A stretch of DNA of 64,000 nt from JABWBD01 sp040768665 (GTDB lineage: Bacteria > Planctomycetota > Planctomycetia > Pirellulales > Thermoguttaceae), in contig JAXGMN010000018.1 of NCBI GenBank assembly GCA_040768665.1, forward strand, positions 62,001 through 126,000, given 5' to 3'. The position numbers and the translations under genes were made by a program. The notes beneath the pieces were generated by a model that made no database searches, was not told the DNA's origin, and saw only the letters and a list, made by a program, of their open reading frames with translations. Positions 26,506-36,092 of this stretch are shown piece after piece. Positions within the stretch are counted from its first letter, which is position 1. The number at the start of each line of letters is the position of its first letter.

Positions 26506-28011
26506 ATGAAACATCGACGCGTTTGCATCTCAGGAAAGCATGTTTCCGTTTGCCCGGCAGCAACGGTTTCGAAGTCTGATTCGCTCAGAATTCTCGTGGG
26601 GCTCGTGGGGCTCGCGGTGGCCATGGCCTGCCTGGAGTCGCCGGCTGGACAGGCCGAGGTGGGTTTGGTCGTTCCGATTATCGCGGAACCTTCCGCTCAC
26701 ACATGGCAGGCCGTTCGCGGCGCGGGGGGCGCGAATGTTGCTTTCTATACCGATTCCGCCTCGGGAGATCTCGCAGAGCGGATCGATGCCCTGGCAGCAG
26801 CGGCGACGCGTCAGAATTTCAAGCTCTGGATCGCCTGGCACGGATCGGCCGACGACGCAGTGGCTGTTGCCCGAGTGGCTGCATCGCCGCTGCTTGAGGG
26901 CGTGGCGCTGATCATGCCGCCGCCGGAAGGCGATCCGCCGGCGGCCGGAGACTTGAGGAGCCAACTGGCGATCAAGCAGGAGGGCGACCGGCGCGCCGAA
27001 GTCGTCCGGCAAGCAAGAGATTGCCTCGGCAAGGAGAAGAAGCTGGCACTGGTCGTCGGTGCATCGGAGATCTTGCCGGAAACGGCGCGCGGGCCCTTCC
27101 TGCCGATCAAAGATCTGGTTCGGGACGGTACCGTCGATCTCGTCTGCCTGTCGGGTGCCGAGGGATACAACTTCCATCGGCTGCGGGTGCTCCGCGACGA
27201 CCCCTTGCGCGCGGGATCGGCGATCGACGGCCGCGGAATCGACGAAGCCCGCATGGCCGGCATGATCGCCCGTGGTGTGCTGGCGTCGCTGCAAAACCGG
27301 ACCAGCGACTGCTTATGGCTGATTGGCGTTCCGCCGGAGTTGGGCTGCCGCGTGGCCGCCGACACGATGGAGAGCCATCGTCGTTGGGAAGCCAACGCGG
27401 CGGCGCTCCGCAACGCGATCGCCGCCGGAGAAGTGCTGGTCGATCAGCAAGTTGCGAGCGAGGGCGCGACGGATCAGGCAACGGTACACGGAGTCGCCCA
27501 GAGTTTTGTGCCGTCGGCAGATGCTGAGTGCCCGCTGGTGGAGATCTTTGCGGCCATCCGTGGTTGCCAGGGACCACTGCCGGCAGGTCTCGTGGTGCAG
27601 ATCCGCGAGGACGGCGGCGGCAAGCCGGGTGAGACGATCCTGGCGAATGCGGAAATCCCTGCCATCGACTTCGGCCACGAACCAACCTATCGTTGGGTGG
27701 CCGCACGGTTCGCACAGCCGGTCCCACTTCGCAAAGGTTCGGTTTACTGGATTTACCTTCCCGATACCGTATCTCAGGAAGGATCGTACGTATGGCGAAT
27801 GCGAAAGGATGGCGCCGGCGCGAGCGGCCACGCCTGGAGCCGGCGCTACGATTATGCTTCGCACGTCTGGGTGTACCGGGTCTATCGGAATAGGAGCCTA
27901 TCCCAAAACCGATTCGGGAGAGGGGGACAGGCACATTTTGCTCCGAGGACTCCGCAAAATGAGCCAGTCCCCAACGGTTTTGAGATAGGCTCCAAGGAGA
28001 CCGGCCGATGA
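26506..28011 (+). CDS. exported protein of unknown function with C-terminal beta-sandwich; tail encoded by a repeat
   Basis: 501 residues. A hydrophobic segment (ILVGLVGLAVAMACLESPA, about residues 28-46) is a signal peptide or anchor. Residues 50-300 look like an alpha/beta domain (FKLWIAWHG, LALVVGASEIL, DLVCLSGAEGY) that I cannot assign. Residues about 330-465 (VAQSFVPSADAECPLVEIFA, PGETILANAEIPA, GSVYWIYLP) resemble a beta-sandwich often found at the end of exported carbohydrate-binding proteins. The last roughly 40 residues (from NRSLSQNRFGRGGQ) come from palindromic repeat A2, which supplies the stop codon and its ATGA overlap with the next gene. The natural C-terminus was probably near YRVYR. 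Confidence 0.65.
   Translation: MKHRRVCISGKHVSVCPAATVSKSDSLRILVGLVGLAVAMACLESPAGQAEVGLVVPIIAEPSAHTWQAVRGAGGANVAFYTDSASGDLAERIDALAAAATRQNFKLWIAWHGSADDAVAVARVAASPLLEGVALIMPPPEGDPPAAGDLRSQLAIKQEGDRRAEVVRQARDCLGKEKKLALVVGASEILPETARGPFLPIKDLVRDGTVDLVCLSGAEGYNFHRLRVLRDDPLRAGSAIDGRGIDEARMAGMIARGVLASLQNRTSDCLWLIGVPPELGCRVAADTMESHRRWEANAAALRNAIAAGEVLVDQQVASEGATDQATVHGVAQSFVPSADAECPLVEIFAAIRGCQGPLPAGLVVQIREDGGGKPGETILANAEIPAIDFGHEPTYRWVAARFAQPVPLRKGSVYWIYLPDTVSQEGSYVWRMRKDGAGASGHAWSRRYDYASHVWVYRVYRNRSLSQNRFGRGGQAHFAPRTPQNEPVPNGFEIGSKETGR
27894..27993. repeat. palindromic repeat, family A copy 2 (inside coding frame)
   Basis: The best-preserved family A copy, 100 bp. GGAGCCTATCCCAAAACC at the left mirrors GGTTTTGAGATAGGCTCC at the right. 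Inside are GGGGACAGG and CCAGTCCCC, and the centre CATTTTGCTCCG, AGGAC, TCCGCAAAATG is the reverse of copy A1. It covers the last codons of the preceding gene and ends 14 bases before the next ATG. Confidence 0.9.
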
Positions 28012-29915
28012 AAGCGTTACTTGCCGGGTTGGTCTTCGCGGTCTCCGCTGCAGGCGCCGCGGCGGAAGGCCCAACCGTTCGCTGCAGTTTCGACGGGTGC
28101 CTGAAGACACAGGCGGGCGCCGCTCCCGTGGAATCGAAAGGCATCACTGTGGTTCCAGGCTACGAAGGCAAGGCCGCGGCGATTCACCGGCCGGCCGTAC
28201 TCACGTATCCGACCCTCGGTCTCAACCCGGAGGCGTTTACCATCTCGTTTCGCATCCGTCATGAAGAACCGCTCGAGCACTACTACTTCAAGCGGCTCGT
28301 CTACTTCTATCATGAAACATCGGACATGAAGAACCGGATCGGCATCCTCAAGCGCGAAGGAACGAACCAGTTCTTCTTTTTTTTCAGCAACGCCCAGGGC
28401 AATGCCAAGGGGTTCAATTTTGCGGACAACTGGTTTGCCATGGCCACGGAGCCGATTGCATGGGAGGGAGGCACCTGGCACCATATCGTTTGCACGGCCG
28501 ACAAGCCGCGAGGGATCGCTCAGTTCTCGATCGACGGCAAGAAAGCGGCCGAAGCCCACGGAAGCCAGTTCCCCGAAGCCCTCGGCGAGGTGTTCTGGAT
28601 CGGCAGCGAGCAGGGCCACTCGTGGATGCGGGGCGCGATCGACGAGCTGGCGATTGAGCCGGTCTCGCGGCTCGCCGAAGGGCCGGTGGTTTCACTCGGT
28701 CCTGCTCGGAACAGTCCGCCGCCGCTGGGCAAAGCCTTGGGCGAATCGGTCGGCCGGATCACCGGCGAGGAACTTTCGATCAACCTCGACTTCTTCGACA
28801 TCTGCATCGGAACCGACTGCTGGGACATCCCCAACTCCGAGGCCGAGATGGAGCGGTTGATGGCGGTGTGCGCCCACTTCGGCTTCGATCGGGTCTTTTT
28901 TCGCGTCTCGGTGTGCGGAGCCGTCTGCTACCACACCAAGGTGATGACCCCGGCTTTTGAAAACGTCTTTGAGAAGTACACGGCGGAAATACTCGACACG
29001 GGCTGCGCAAACATTCCATCGCGCCACCGGCGAATGGGCGAGGTGATGCGGGTGATCGATCCTCTGGCGTGCTGCGCGAAGTACGCAAGGAAGTACGGCA
29101 TGGAGATCTATGCGTGGGTCACGATCTACGACAGCCTCTACTATGCTCCGCCGACCGAGTTCTTCCAGCGGCATCCCGAGTATACGTGGGTCAACAAAGA
29201 TGGGACGCGGCATATCGGGGGCGTACCCTGCTACGCGTATCCCGAAGTCCGGAACTATCGGCTCGCGCAGATGAAGGAGCTCGTCCAGTACGACATCGAC
29301 GGGATTCTTCTTTCCGACCGTTCCCACTCTCCGTGGCCCGGCCGTGGTGGCGGCGGTGGGAACGAAGGGGCTCGCGGCTATGGCTTCAATGAGCCGGTCG
29401 TCGAGGAGTACGCCCGCCGCTACGGGAAAGACCCACGGACCGCGGAGGCGGACAGCCTCGACGAAATCCGCTTCGTGCAGCTCAAAGGCGACTTCCTCAC
29501 CCGATTCCTCCGAGAGGTGAAAGCGGTGACTTCGGCCGCGGACAAGAAACTGGCGGTGACGACCGACGAACGGATTGCCGACCCGGTGCGGGCCAACTGG
29601 ATGTATGTCGACGCCGAAACGCTCGCCCGCGAACAGATCGTGGACGAGCTCTGCATTCGCTCCGGGGCCGGTGCCAATCTGGACCACTGGCGAGTGCTCG
29701 CGGACGGCCGGATCAAAGCAACCACTTGGGCCGGCATTCACGGCAAGACCTATGCTGAGTGCCTCCAGCGGATGCGGTCCGAGGTGCAGAAGATGCTGGA
29801 GAACCCAACCAGCGACGGGAGCACGTTTCACGAGCTGGCAAACCTGATCTATCCCGACTGCTGGGAAGAAGCGGTGGTCGACGTGGTTGAATCATGGCAG
29901 GCGAAGCCCCGGTGA
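28008..29915 (+). CDS. exported LamG-domain plus TIM-barrel protein, glycosidase-like
   Basis: 635 residues. The signal peptide MKALLAGLVFAVSAAGAAAE is followed by a LamG/concanavalin-type jelly roll (about 25-220: ISFRIRHEEPL, WHHIVCTADKPRGIAQFSIDGK, GAIDELAIEP). Residues 255-635 look like a glycosidase-type barrel (FFDICIGTDCWDIPNSEAEMERLM, YAWVTIYDSLYY, HPEYTWVNKDG, RNYRLAQMKELVQYDIDGILLSDRSH) similar to the GHL10/DUF187-type putative hydrolases. LLSD and ATTWAGIHG occupy likely active-site strands. Substrate unknown. The start overlaps the preceding stop (ATGA at 28008-28011), so they may be co-translated. A second barrel gene follows after 102 bases. Confidence 0.75.
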   Translation: MKALLAGLVFAVSAAGAAAEGPTVRCSFDGCLKTQAGAAPVESKGITVVPGYEGKAAAIHRPAVLTYPTLGLNPEAFTISFRIRHEEPLEHYYFKRLVYFYHETSDMKNRIGILKREGTNQFFFFFSNAQGNAKGFNFADNWFAMATEPIAWEGGTWHHIVCTADKPRGIAQFSIDGKKAAEAHGSQFPEALGEVFWIGSEQGHSWMRGAIDELAIEPVSRLAEGPVVSLGPARNSPPPLGKALGESVGRITGEELSINLDFFDICIGTDCWDIPNSEAEMERLMAVCAHFGFDRVFFRVSVCGAVCYHTKVMTPAFENVFEKYTAEILDTGCANIPSRHRRMGEVMRVIDPLACCAKYARKYGMEIYAWVTIYDSLYYAPPTEFFQRHPEYTWVNKDGTRHIGGVPCYAYPEVRNYRLAQMKELVQYDIDGILLSDRSHSPWPGRGGGGGNEGARGYGFNEPVVEEYARRYGKDPRTAEADSLDEIRFVQLKGDFLTRFLREVKAVTSAADKKLAVTTDERIADPVRANWMYVDAETLAREQIVDELCIRSGAGANLDHWRVLADGRIKATTWAGIHGKTYAECLQRMRSEVQKMLENPTSDGSTFHELANLIYPDCWEEAVVDVVESWQAKPR

Positions 29916-30017
29916 TTTGCTGCCCCGTGGTTGCGGCGACCTTGGCCGCCGCCTAGAATCTCCGCAGAGTTACCGGGTACGAGCTGAACGGCAACCGCAC
30001 AACTTCAGGAGCAAACC

Positions 30018-32102
30018 ATGATCGACGTGCGTCTTGACGGGAACGGAATACACCAACCCGGCACGCTACGAGTCATTCTGATCGGCTGTCTCGCAACTTT
30101 TTTTGCAGTGGCAACACCGGCCCCGGCGACGGAACCCGCCGAGCTGGTCGATCCGTGGACGCCTGTGACCGTGAAGAGCGACGAGTCCGGCATCGAGGTG
30201 GGCGTTTGGGGGCGGTCGCATAAGCTCGCGAATACCGCTTTGCCCACATCCATCGTCACGGCGGGCTCTGAAATTCTCGCAGGGCCGGTGCGGCTGGTGG
30301 GACAGGTCAGCGGAAAGCCGATCGAGTGGAAACGCGGCGGCAATTTCGTGTTCAAGGCCGACCAGTCGCATGCGATCCTCACCGGATGGCAATCGGGCGA
30401 GGAGCTGATCGTCAACACGACGACGCAGGTCGAGTTCGATGGTCTGGTGCGCGTCGATCTGGTCGTGCTGCCGCAGTACAAGACCGGCCCGAAGCTCGAG
30501 CGTCTCTGGCTCGAAGTGCCGATCGAACAAGCACATGCCGACCTGTTCCACTACTTCCCGGGCCGATGGGGCAGCGCGAAGAATAGCGGACAGTTGCCTG
30601 AATCAGGCATGGTTCTTCCATTCAAACCATTCGTGTGGCTCGGTCGCGAGGACAGCGGGCTGGGCTGGTTCGCCGAGTCGGACGAGGTCTGGCGACCCGA
30701 AGACCCCGGGCGGGCTATCGAAATCATTCCGCAAGGTCGGGAAGTGCTCTTGCGGCTGCGGTTGCTGGAATCCGAGGTGCGGCTGCCGGTCACGTTCACG
30801 TTCGGTTTCCAGGCGACGCCGGTGAAGCCCTGGCCCAAGGATTTCCACGAATGGCGGATCTGGCATGTGCCGCAGTTGGGCGTCGGCTCCACGCTGCCGG
30901 TGCCGAAGGAGTGGTGGCTTTGCCACCGCGCGTTCCCGGACCGCAAGCCGCTGCCCACGCTCGACCGCGCCGCGGCCCTCGGGGTCAAGACGGCCGTATT
31001 CCACGAGGACTGGGCGCCGATCCAGAATTATCCGATGACGACACCGGAGCCGGAATTCAAGGAGATTGTCGATGCCTGCCACCAGCGCGGCATGAAGGTG
31101 CTCGTCTACCACGGCTACGAGTTTTCGCCGCTGGCGCACGAGTGGGCGGAACTCCACGACGAAGTCCTGTTTAAAAACTCCAAGGGCGAGGTGACGCCGG
31201 GCTGGTACCGCCATCCGGAACAGCGCGACTTTAAGGTCTGCTACAACAGCGTCTGGGCCGACCGGCTTGCCGATGGCATCGAGCGGGCGCAGCAGCGCTA
31301 CGGCTTCGACGGGCTGTATCTGGACGGCACGATCGAGCCCTGGGGCTGCTGCAACGAACGGCACGGGTGCGGCTATCGCGCGGCCGACGGCAGTCTCCGG
31401 CCAACCTATCCGATCTTCGCCGTGCGGCGGCTGATGCAGCGGCTGTACGCGATGGTCCAGGCCCGCGGCGGAATCATCAGCGCTCACCAAAGCACCTGTT
31501 GCACCACGCCGACTTTGGCCTTCGCCCACGATTATTGGGACGGCGAGCAGTTTGCCGGCGGGCAGCTTTCGGGCGATCCGATGAAGACCCTGCCGCTGGA
31601 CGCTTTTCGGGCCGAGTTCATGGGGAGGAACTTCGGCGTGCCGTGCGAATTCCTCGCCTACGAGCGGCCGCCGCATTGGACGTACGATCACGCGCTGGCC
31701 TTCTCCATGCTGCACGACGTCCGCGTCCGTCCCTGCGGCCTGGCTGCCCTGGAGAAGGTCGCGCCGATCTGGGATGCGATGAGCCGATTCGGGGTCGTCG
31801 AGGCGGAATGGCATCCCTATTGGGAATCGGCCCCGCTCGCCACAGCGCAGCCGGAGTCGGTGAGGGTAAGCCTTTATGCGCGTCCCGGCTCGGAGGGCAA
31901 AGCCGGCCGCACTCTTCTGGTCGTCTCCAACCTTTCCGCCGATCAGCCCGCGACGGCGGAGGTGATGCTGGATATCAGCCGCCTCGGTCTAAAGCCCAAA
32001 GCGGCGGTTGACGCACTGAGTGGGGAGGCATTGACCTTGGCCGGGGCCCGGCTCAAGGTCCCGGTCGAGCCAATGCGGATGCGCCTGGTGCGGGTCGACT
32101 GA
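30018..32102 (+). CDS. exported glycosidase-like barrel protein (DUF6067/GH123-N-like)
   Basis: 694 residues. The N-terminus has a hydrophobic export segment (VILIGCLATFFAVATPAPA, about 19-37). A beta-sandwich (about 45-270, GPVRLVGQVSGKPIEWKRGG, FPGRWGSAKNSG, PFVWLGREDSGLGWFAESD) precedes a TIM barrel with GVKTAVFHEDWAPIQNYP, GMKVLVYHGYEFSPLAHEW, RYGFDGLYLDGTIEPWGCCN and GGIISAHQST. This arrangement resembles uncharacterised glycoside-hydrolase-like families such as DUF6067. DGLYLDGTIEP, with two Asp and a Glu, is a likely catalytic strand (inference). AGGAG seven bases before the ATG supports the start. It probably belongs with the two preceding same-strand genes. Confidence 0.72.
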   Translation: MIDVRLDGNGIHQPGTLRVILIGCLATFFAVATPAPATEPAELVDPWTPVTVKSDESGIEVGVWGRSHKLANTALPTSIVTAGSEILAGPVRLVGQVSGKPIEWKRGGNFVFKADQSHAILTGWQSGEELIVNTTTQVEFDGLVRVDLVVLPQYKTGPKLERLWLEVPIEQAHADLFHYFPGRWGSAKNSGQLPESGMVLPFKPFVWLGREDSGLGWFAESDEVWRPEDPGRAIEIIPQGREVLLRLRLLESEVRLPVTFTFGFQATPVKPWPKDFHEWRIWHVPQLGVGSTLPVPKEWWLCHRAFPDRKPLPTLDRAAALGVKTAVFHEDWAPIQNYPMTTPEPEFKEIVDACHQRGMKVLVYHGYEFSPLAHEWAELHDEVLFKNSKGEVTPGWYRHPEQRDFKVCYNSVWADRLADGIERAQQRYGFDGLYLDGTIEPWGCCNERHGCGYRAADGSLRPTYPIFAVRRLMQRLYAMVQARGGIISAHQSTCCTTPTLAFAHDYWDGEQFAGGQLSGDPMKTLPLDAFRAEFMGRNFGVPCEFLAYERPPHWTYDHALAFSMLHDVRVRPCGLAALEKVAPIWDAMSRFGVVEAEWHPYWESAPLATAQPESVRVSLYARPGSEGKAGRTLLVVSNLSADQPATAEVMLDISRLGLKPKAAVDALSGEALTLAGARLKVPVEPMRMRLVRVD

Positions 32103-32380
32103 CTTCAGTCGGATCGCAGCGGTCTGGCAGTCCCGTCCCCGCTTCCGCCGACCTGTAAGGTTTGCCCAGCCGGAATGTCTGCCTCGCCGGTCGTCTTTCC
32201 GGCCGCGAATCGGCGCAATGTGCCTCCGAGAGCGTGATCTGCGACCTGACGGTTTCCGATATCGGAATTGGGGCTCTCGAAACGCGTGCAGCGCCGCATA
32301 ACGCGGCCGCCAGGCGGACCGGCGCGCGAAATGCCGCCGTTTTTAAAGCAGATATCACATGCCCAAAACGGAGTAGAATC

Positions 32381-33787
32381 ATGAGATGCGCAGGTCTGGT
32401 AGCGGGAGTCGCCCTGCTTCTGCTGGCAATCGGAACTCACGCCGACGCACAATCAAGCGGCGGGGCACAATTGATGCAACCGGCTTCAACGCTAGCGCCG
32501 GATTCTGCCTGCCATCGCGTGGTGGCTTTGGCCTGGCAGCCACAACCCTCTTCCCCGCAGCCGACGGAAGAACAGTTGATCAGTCCGCCGGCGACGGACG
32601 TCGAGCGGCCCTACGACTTTCTTGAACCTCCCCCGAGCGGGCCCGCCGAGCCGAAACCTTGGAAAATCCCCCAGCCCCGTCTTCTTGAGCGCCTGGGAAT
32701 CGATATGGGCGGGTGGGTGCAGCAAGGGATCACCTTCAATGGCGACGACCCCGCCGACGGTTTCAACGGACCGATTTGCACCAACGACCTGGCCAACCAG
32801 TATCAGCTCAACCAGCTCTGGCTCTACTTTGTTCGTCCGACAAAGACGAACGGGTGCGGCTTCGACGTAGGCGGTCGGCTCGACGCGGTCTACGGTACCG
32901 ACTGGCGATTCGGCCAGAACTTCGGGCTGGAAGATGAGATCAACGGCAACGACAACTACTATGGCCTGATCTTCCCCCAGGCATACCTGGAAGTGGCGAT
33001 CAACAATCTCACCGTCAAGATGGGGCATTACGCCACGTTCACCACTTATGAAGTCGTGCCCGCGCCGCTGAACTTCTTCTATTCGCACAGCTACGCGATG
33101 GCCGGTTACTTCGATCCGTGCCTTGTCACGGGCTTGATGACCGAGTACAAGCTTGGCGACCAGTGGACAATCCTCAACGGTTTCCACCGCGGTCCGTTCA
33201 TGTTTGAGGATGTCAACGACGAGCTCAATTATCTGGGCGGATTCAAATGGGCCGCCTGCGACAAGCGGACGACTCTCTCGCTGATGGTCGACAGCGGGGC
33301 CCAGGACCCCGCCGGACTGAACAACCGGACCACCTACTTCCTCGTCTTCACCCGGCAATTGAACGATCGGGTCCAGTTCGCCCTGCAGCATACGCTTGGG
33401 CACGAGGAGGACGGATCCGTCCAAACGCCGGGGCAGAACGCCGAGTGGTACGGGATCTCCAAGTGGCTCTTCTACAAAATCAATCCGAAATGGTCTGCGG
33501 GCTTGCGCTTCGAGTGGATGCGCGACGACGACGGAGCGAGAATCGCCGGCATTGGAAATCTCCTAGGGACCAACAAAGGATGGGGCGGCGCCCCCGGATT
33601 CGCGGGCGACTTCTACGAAGTCGCCCTGGGGTTGAACTGGCGACCGCACACGAACGTCGTCTTCCGTCCCGAGGTTCGCTGGGACTGGTACGACGGCACC
33701 CGCAATGTCGCGAACCAGTTGCCCTTCGATGCCGGGACGGAAAGCAATCAGTTTACCACTGCGATGGATCTGATTGTGACGTTCTGA
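32381..33787 (+). CDS. outer membrane beta-barrel porin (BBP2/DUF1597 type)
   Basis: 468 residues from the ATG at 32381, which has GGAG seven bases upstream and starts a clear signal peptide (MRCAGLVAGVALLLLAIGTH, ADAQ). After a Pro-rich linker, alternating strands rich in aromatic residues follow: GGWVQQGITFN, QLNQLWLYFVRPTKTNGCGFDVGGRLDAVYGTDWRFGQN, AYLEVAINNLTVKMGHYATFTTYE, ending in RPEVRWDWYDGT and a terminal TTAMDLIVTF, with the C-terminal Phe typical of outer-membrane barrels. The frame to 32162 has no barrel or signal features. It probably supports uptake across the outer membrane next to the exported hydrolases, which is inference. Confidence 0.85.
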   Translation: MRCAGLVAGVALLLLAIGTHADAQSSGGAQLMQPASTLAPDSACHRVVALAWQPQPSSPQPTEEQLISPPATDVERPYDFLEPPPSGPAEPKPWKIPQPRLLERLGIDMGGWVQQGITFNGDDPADGFNGPICTNDLANQYQLNQLWLYFVRPTKTNGCGFDVGGRLDAVYGTDWRFGQNFGLEDEINGNDNYYGLIFPQAYLEVAINNLTVKMGHYATFTTYEVVPAPLNFFYSHSYAMAGYFDPCLVTGLMTEYKLGDQWTILNGFHRGPFMFEDVNDELNYLGGFKWAACDKRTTLSLMVDSGAQDPAGLNNRTTYFLVFTRQLNDRVQFALQHTLGHEEDGSVQTPGQNAEWYGISKWLFYKINPKWSAGLRFEWMRDDDGARIAGIGNLLGTNKGWGGAPGFAGDFYEVALGLNWRPHTNVVFRPEVRWDWYDGTRNVANQLPFDAGTESNQFTTAMDLIVTF

Positions 33788-33913
33788 GCGTCGCTGGTGG
33801 CGAAGCCGGCCGACACGGCGATCTGCATGATGCCGGCACGACCGGCCCGGACGGTTGCCACGGCCTCGCAGCACGCCAGCAATCAAGGCCGGGGACCATT
33901 GCTCGTCGAGAAG

Positions 33914-35395
33914 TTAGCGTCGGGGAGCCGGGAGCGGCTCGTTTTCTCCCGCAGACTCCAAAGTGCCGGGCGGGCTGATCGCACAGCCGACGGCCCGCTG
34001 GAGCGACGCGACGGTTTGCTCGCGGAGCATCTGGCGCTGGTAGCGCTGGACCTGGAAGTTCAAGAGCGCCTGGTAGTTGGCAATCATCTGCTGGAAGGTT
34101 ACTCGCCCCACGCGATAGCCCTCCACCGAGAGCTCGAGCGTTTGTTCGGCCCGCGGGATGATCTCCTGCTGGAGCACGTCGAGCACCTCCTGATGCTGCA
34201 CGAGCTGATTGTACAGCGCGAGGACCTCGGAATGGTACTGATCCACGACGGCGGCGTAGCGGTGGGTGCTTTGCGAGGCGCGGAACTGTGCTTCGCGGAC
34301 CGCGGCGTCGAGCCGTTTGCGATAGATCGGCAGGTTCGCCCCGACGCCGAGAGCGAAGGCGTCTTCGCCATTGGCCACCGGGCTGAGCCCCGGCTCGCTG
34401 ATGGCATACCAGTTGAACGTCATCATCACGTCGGGATAGTACTGCCGACGGGCCAGAGCGATGGAGGCCCGATCGCGCGCGATCTCCTGGCGGCGGGCGT
34501 CGAGCTCGGGCTGACACTCATCGACCATAGCAAGGAGGTTGTCCGCTTCAGCGATCGCTTCGAGCCGAATCGTCTTGAGCGGCTCGATTTTGACGTACGG
34601 CGGCAGGTGCAGGAGTCCGGCGAGGCGAGCCTGGGCTTCGTCCTTCTGTTGGCGGAGCTCGATGAGCCGCGCCTGCAGATTGGACAATTCGACCTGCGCC
34701 TGCAACACACTCTCGAGACCTCCGCCGAGGGCCGTTTCGTAGCGGGTGCGGGCGCTTTCGATGATGTCCTTGAGCGGGGCTTCCAAGGCCTGGATCGTCT
34801 CGCCCGCCCGATCGAAATAGTAGACGGAGTAGTATTGGCGTTTGACCTGCTCCAGGACTCGCAATTCTTCGAGCATGACTCGGGCGAAGGCCGCGGCCGC
34901 CTCGCGCGAGGCGACGTCGCCCCGCAACGCCAGTTTGCCGAACCAGGGAAACTGCTGCGAGAGACTCAGCGAAAGCTCCTGGGGGCCGGCCGCCGTCTGG
35001 ATCGATTCGAGGAAGATCAGCGACATCAATTGCGGGTCGGGCAGCGTGGTGACCTGCGGCACCCGGGCAGCCAGGGCCCGGGCGTTGAAGCAAGCCGCTT
35101 GGATCTCCGGATTGTTTGCCAACGCGAAGGCGACGACCGGTTCCACGGGCACCGGGCCGGAGGTCAGCTCGGGGACCGTCGGCGGCATCCAGGCCCCCGA
35201 CTGGAACTTGGGGACAGACGCCGAAGTGTCGCCGGGATCCGGTGCCGGCTGGGGTCGCTCAAGGAGGGGGGCGACGGCGTCTCCCGACGAGGGCGACTCT
35301 GCGACGACGAGCTTCGGCGCAGCCCCAAGTGCGGCACCCATTGCCAGCGGGAAGACCCAGGCAAACCTGAAACGGTTGATCTGTCGAAGCGGCAT
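33914..35395 (-). CDS. TolC-family outer membrane efflux protein
   Basis: 493 residues. Signal peptide starts MPLRQINRFRFAWVFPLAMG and ends near VVAESP. Two TolC-type repeats follow, with long helices: NNPEIQAACFNARALAARVPQVTTLPDPQ, LSLSLSQQFPWFGKLALRGDVASREA, and in the second half ELDARRQEIARDRASIALARRQYYPDVMMTFNWY, ANLPIYRKRLDAAVREA. This is the outer-membrane channel of tripartite efflux. The ATG at 35395 has GGAGG seven bases upstream; the longer frame to 35734 is rejected. It faces away from the CusB/CusA genes 2.5 kb off but most likely forms the CusC-like part of that pump. Confidence 0.87.
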   Translation of the reverse strand: MPLRQINRFRFAWVFPLAMGAALGAAPKLVVAESPSSGDAVAPLLERPQPAPDPGDTSASVPKFQSGAWMPPTVPELTSGPVPVEPVVAFALANNPEIQAACFNARALAARVPQVTTLPDPQLMSLIFLESIQTAAGPQELSLSLSQQFPWFGKLALRGDVASREAAAAFARVMLEELRVLEQVKRQYYSVYYFDRAGETIQALEAPLKDIIESARTRYETALGGGLESVLQAQVELSNLQARLIELRQQKDEAQARLAGLLHLPPYVKIEPLKTIRLEAIAEADNLLAMVDECQPELDARRQEIARDRASIALARRQYYPDVMMTFNWYAISEPGLSPVANGEDAFALGVGANLPIYRKRLDAAVREAQFRASQSTHRYAAVVDQYHSEVLALYNQLVQHQEVLDVLQQEIIPRAEQTLELSVEGYRVGRVTFQQMIANYQALLNFQVQRYQRQMLREQTVASLQRAVGCAISPPGTLESAGENEPLPAPRR

Positions 35396-35739
35396 TGACG
35401 AACCTCCATGTGCGCGCATAGCGATAGAACTCGCGCCGCTGGTAGGGGCTATATCGTTCAGTTCGGTTCTTGCAGTACGGATGCTTGCATCGAAAGTGCC
35501 CGGCAGGGGCAACCTGCGCAAACTGCCGAATTTAACGGCCGGGCAGGAACTCGGGATCGGCCTTTCCCGTGAGGACGCAACTCTGGCAGCAAACAAAGAG
35601 CGATCGGCCGCTGTGCGGAATCGCGGAAATACACTTCGGCGATTTGCGTAGAATGGAAGGCGCGGTTCCGTCCCGCCAGAAATGTCCGTTGTACTTTGGA
35701 GCCCTCGCGACGGTCCCGCCCATTCAAGGAGCAAGTGGC
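35396..35739. other. divergent intergenic region, 344 bases
   Basis: Lies between the divergent TolC-type and HMA genes and should contain both promoters, possibly with metal-responsive operators. I see no convincing -35/-10 pair and no clear dyad for a CueR or CsoR-like regulator. Confidence 0.4.
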
Positions 35740-35952
35740 ATGCAACAAACCACCCGTTTTGAGATCGAAGGCATGAGTTGTGGAGCGTGTGTCAAAGGCG
35801 TGACCTCTGTGCTATCTCGCATGGAGGGAGTAGTGCCGAAGCATGTGGAGGTGGGATCGGCCGAGGTCTCGTTTGAGGATTCGCAGACATCCTCCACGAC
35901 GATCGCCGAAGCCCTGACCGCCGCAGGATACCCGGCTCGACCACGAGACTGA
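35740..35952 (+). CDS. heavy-metal-associated (HMA) copper chaperone-like protein
   Basis: 70 residues, a single HMA domain. The metal-binding loop EGMSCGACVKGV gives the family motif GMxCxxC (Cys at about residues 14 and 17), followed by the beta-alpha-beta pattern VTSVLSRMEGVVPKHVEVGSAEVSFE and TTIAEALTAAGYPA. This is the fold of CopZ, which carries Cu(I) in the cytoplasm. AAGGAG lies eight bases before the ATG. An in-frame extension to 35569 lacks support. It sits divergently from the TolC gene at the edge of the metal cluster. Other soft metals are possible. Confidence 0.88.
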   Translation: MQQTTRFEIEGMSCGACVKGVTSVLSRMEGVVPKHVEVGSAEVSFEDSQTSSTTIAEALTAAGYPARPRD

Positions 35953-36025
35953 ACCGCGCAGCCTTCGCGCGGCCGGGCAGAGTCCAGGCCGCCGGCTGGT
36001 GGCGCCGCTACGGAACCACCCGAAC

Positions 36026-36073
36026 AAGAAAAAGTCGACGGCCCGCCAGTCATCCTGTTGGCGGCCCGTCGAC
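36026..36073 (-). terminator. rho-independent terminator of the Csp-like gene
   Basis: On the minus strand, after the stop at 36093, a 15-base stem (GTCGACGG, one mismatch, CCGCCA; 36034-36048 against 36059-36073) with a ten-base loop is followed directly by TTTTTCTT. This is the clearest classical terminator in the window. Confidence 0.8.
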
Positions 36074-36092
36074 GAACGTGGTCTGCTCCGCT

